Assembly: GCA_036260075.1 (NCBI GenBank)
Contig: DATAAM010000157.1
Coordinates: 1-22,011, forward strand
Direction of reading: 5' to 3'
DNA: 22,011 bases
From: DATAAM01 sp036260075
GTDB taxonomy: Bacteria > Actinomycetota > Acidimicrobiia > Acidimicrobiales > JAHWLA01
Shown: piece after piece, positions 21,977-22,011 of the stretch
Layout of the letters: every line of letters begins with the position of its first letter
Numbering within the stretch: the stretch's first letter is position 1
Program-made: the position numbers and the translations under genes
The notes under the pieces: model-generated
What the model was told of the DNA's origin: nothing
Database searches by the model: none
Seen by the model: the letters and a program-made list of their open reading frames with translations, nothing else

Positions 21977-22011
21977 CGTTCTGGGCCGCAAATCGCGCGC
22001 TCCAGCGCGTG
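21977..22011. repeat. probable hairpin family copy 5, cut by the window end
   Basis: CGTTCTGGG at 21977-21985 repeats the outer end of the hairpins at 8063 and 16799. It is followed by an A-rich step (CAAAT), then a GC clamp with a small self-complementary head (CGCGC...GCGCG). It begins 13 bases after the phosphatase stop codon. The second arm would lie beyond the window, so pairing cannot be confirmed. Confidence 0.55.

Overview
The window is very GC-rich, densely packed bacterial DNA. Its gene order (rpsD-rpoA-rplQ-truA, then rplM-rpsI-glmM-glmS, then NAD(P)HX repair-alr, then tsaE-tsaB-rimI-tsaD) is the conserved housekeeping backbone of Actinomycetota. The base composition, the GTGA/ATGA gene overlaps, frequent GTG starts, apparent leaderless genes and an oversized GlmS suggest a deep actinobacterial lineage such as Acidimicrobiia. 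That placement is inference from synteny and composition. No tRNA, rRNA, CRISPR array, insertion sequence or integrase was found, and no gene-free stretch exceeds 100 bases.

Layout. 1-2220: end of rpsD, then rpoA, rplQ and truA, all on +. 2221-7134: an accessory block inside the usual truA/rplM junction, with a DUF1385/YqhQ-like membrane protein, a secreted beta-propeller-like protein, a bidirectional terminator, a small membrane protein on the minus strand, a divergent histidine-rich membrane protein with a one-helix partner, and a minus-strand threonine ammonia-lyase. 7194-9433: rplM-rpsI-glmM. 9445-12786: a 1113-residue GlmS-like enzyme, almost twice the usual size. 12789-16013: NAD(P)HX epimerase/dehydratase, alanine racemase and a P1-family (S58) peptidase, overlapping or nearly so. 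15997-17795: a PaaX-type regulator on the minus strand, divergent from a fatty acid desaturase, with a 38-nt imperfect palindrome between them. 17889-21211: family 4 uracil-DNA glycosylase, then the t6A genes tsaE, tsaB and tsaD with rimI. 21295-21963: a membrane-anchored cysteine phosphatase.

The genes cover transcription and translation (RpoA, L17, S4, TruA, L13, S9, t6A enzymes, RimI), cell-wall precursor supply (GlmM and GlmS toward UDP-GlcNAc, Alr for D-alanine) and metabolite repair.

The most unusual non-coding signal is a set of long intergenic hairpins at 2221, 8063, 16799 and 17801, plus a probable copy cut by the window end at 21977. They share an architecture: an outer stem usually beginning GTTCTGGG, an A/T-rich step, then a GC clamp. 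The sequence differs between copies while pairing is kept. They sit right after stop codons and/or right before start codons, in one case 1 nt before the glmM ATG. The strongest protein-level oddity is the giant GlmS: a split N-terminal glutaminase domain, and a possible relocation of the C-terminal catalytic-lysine loop behind an insertion. A third pattern is a TANNCT box 8-9 nt upstream of four start codons that lack Shine-Dalgarno sequences, suggesting leaderless transcripts.
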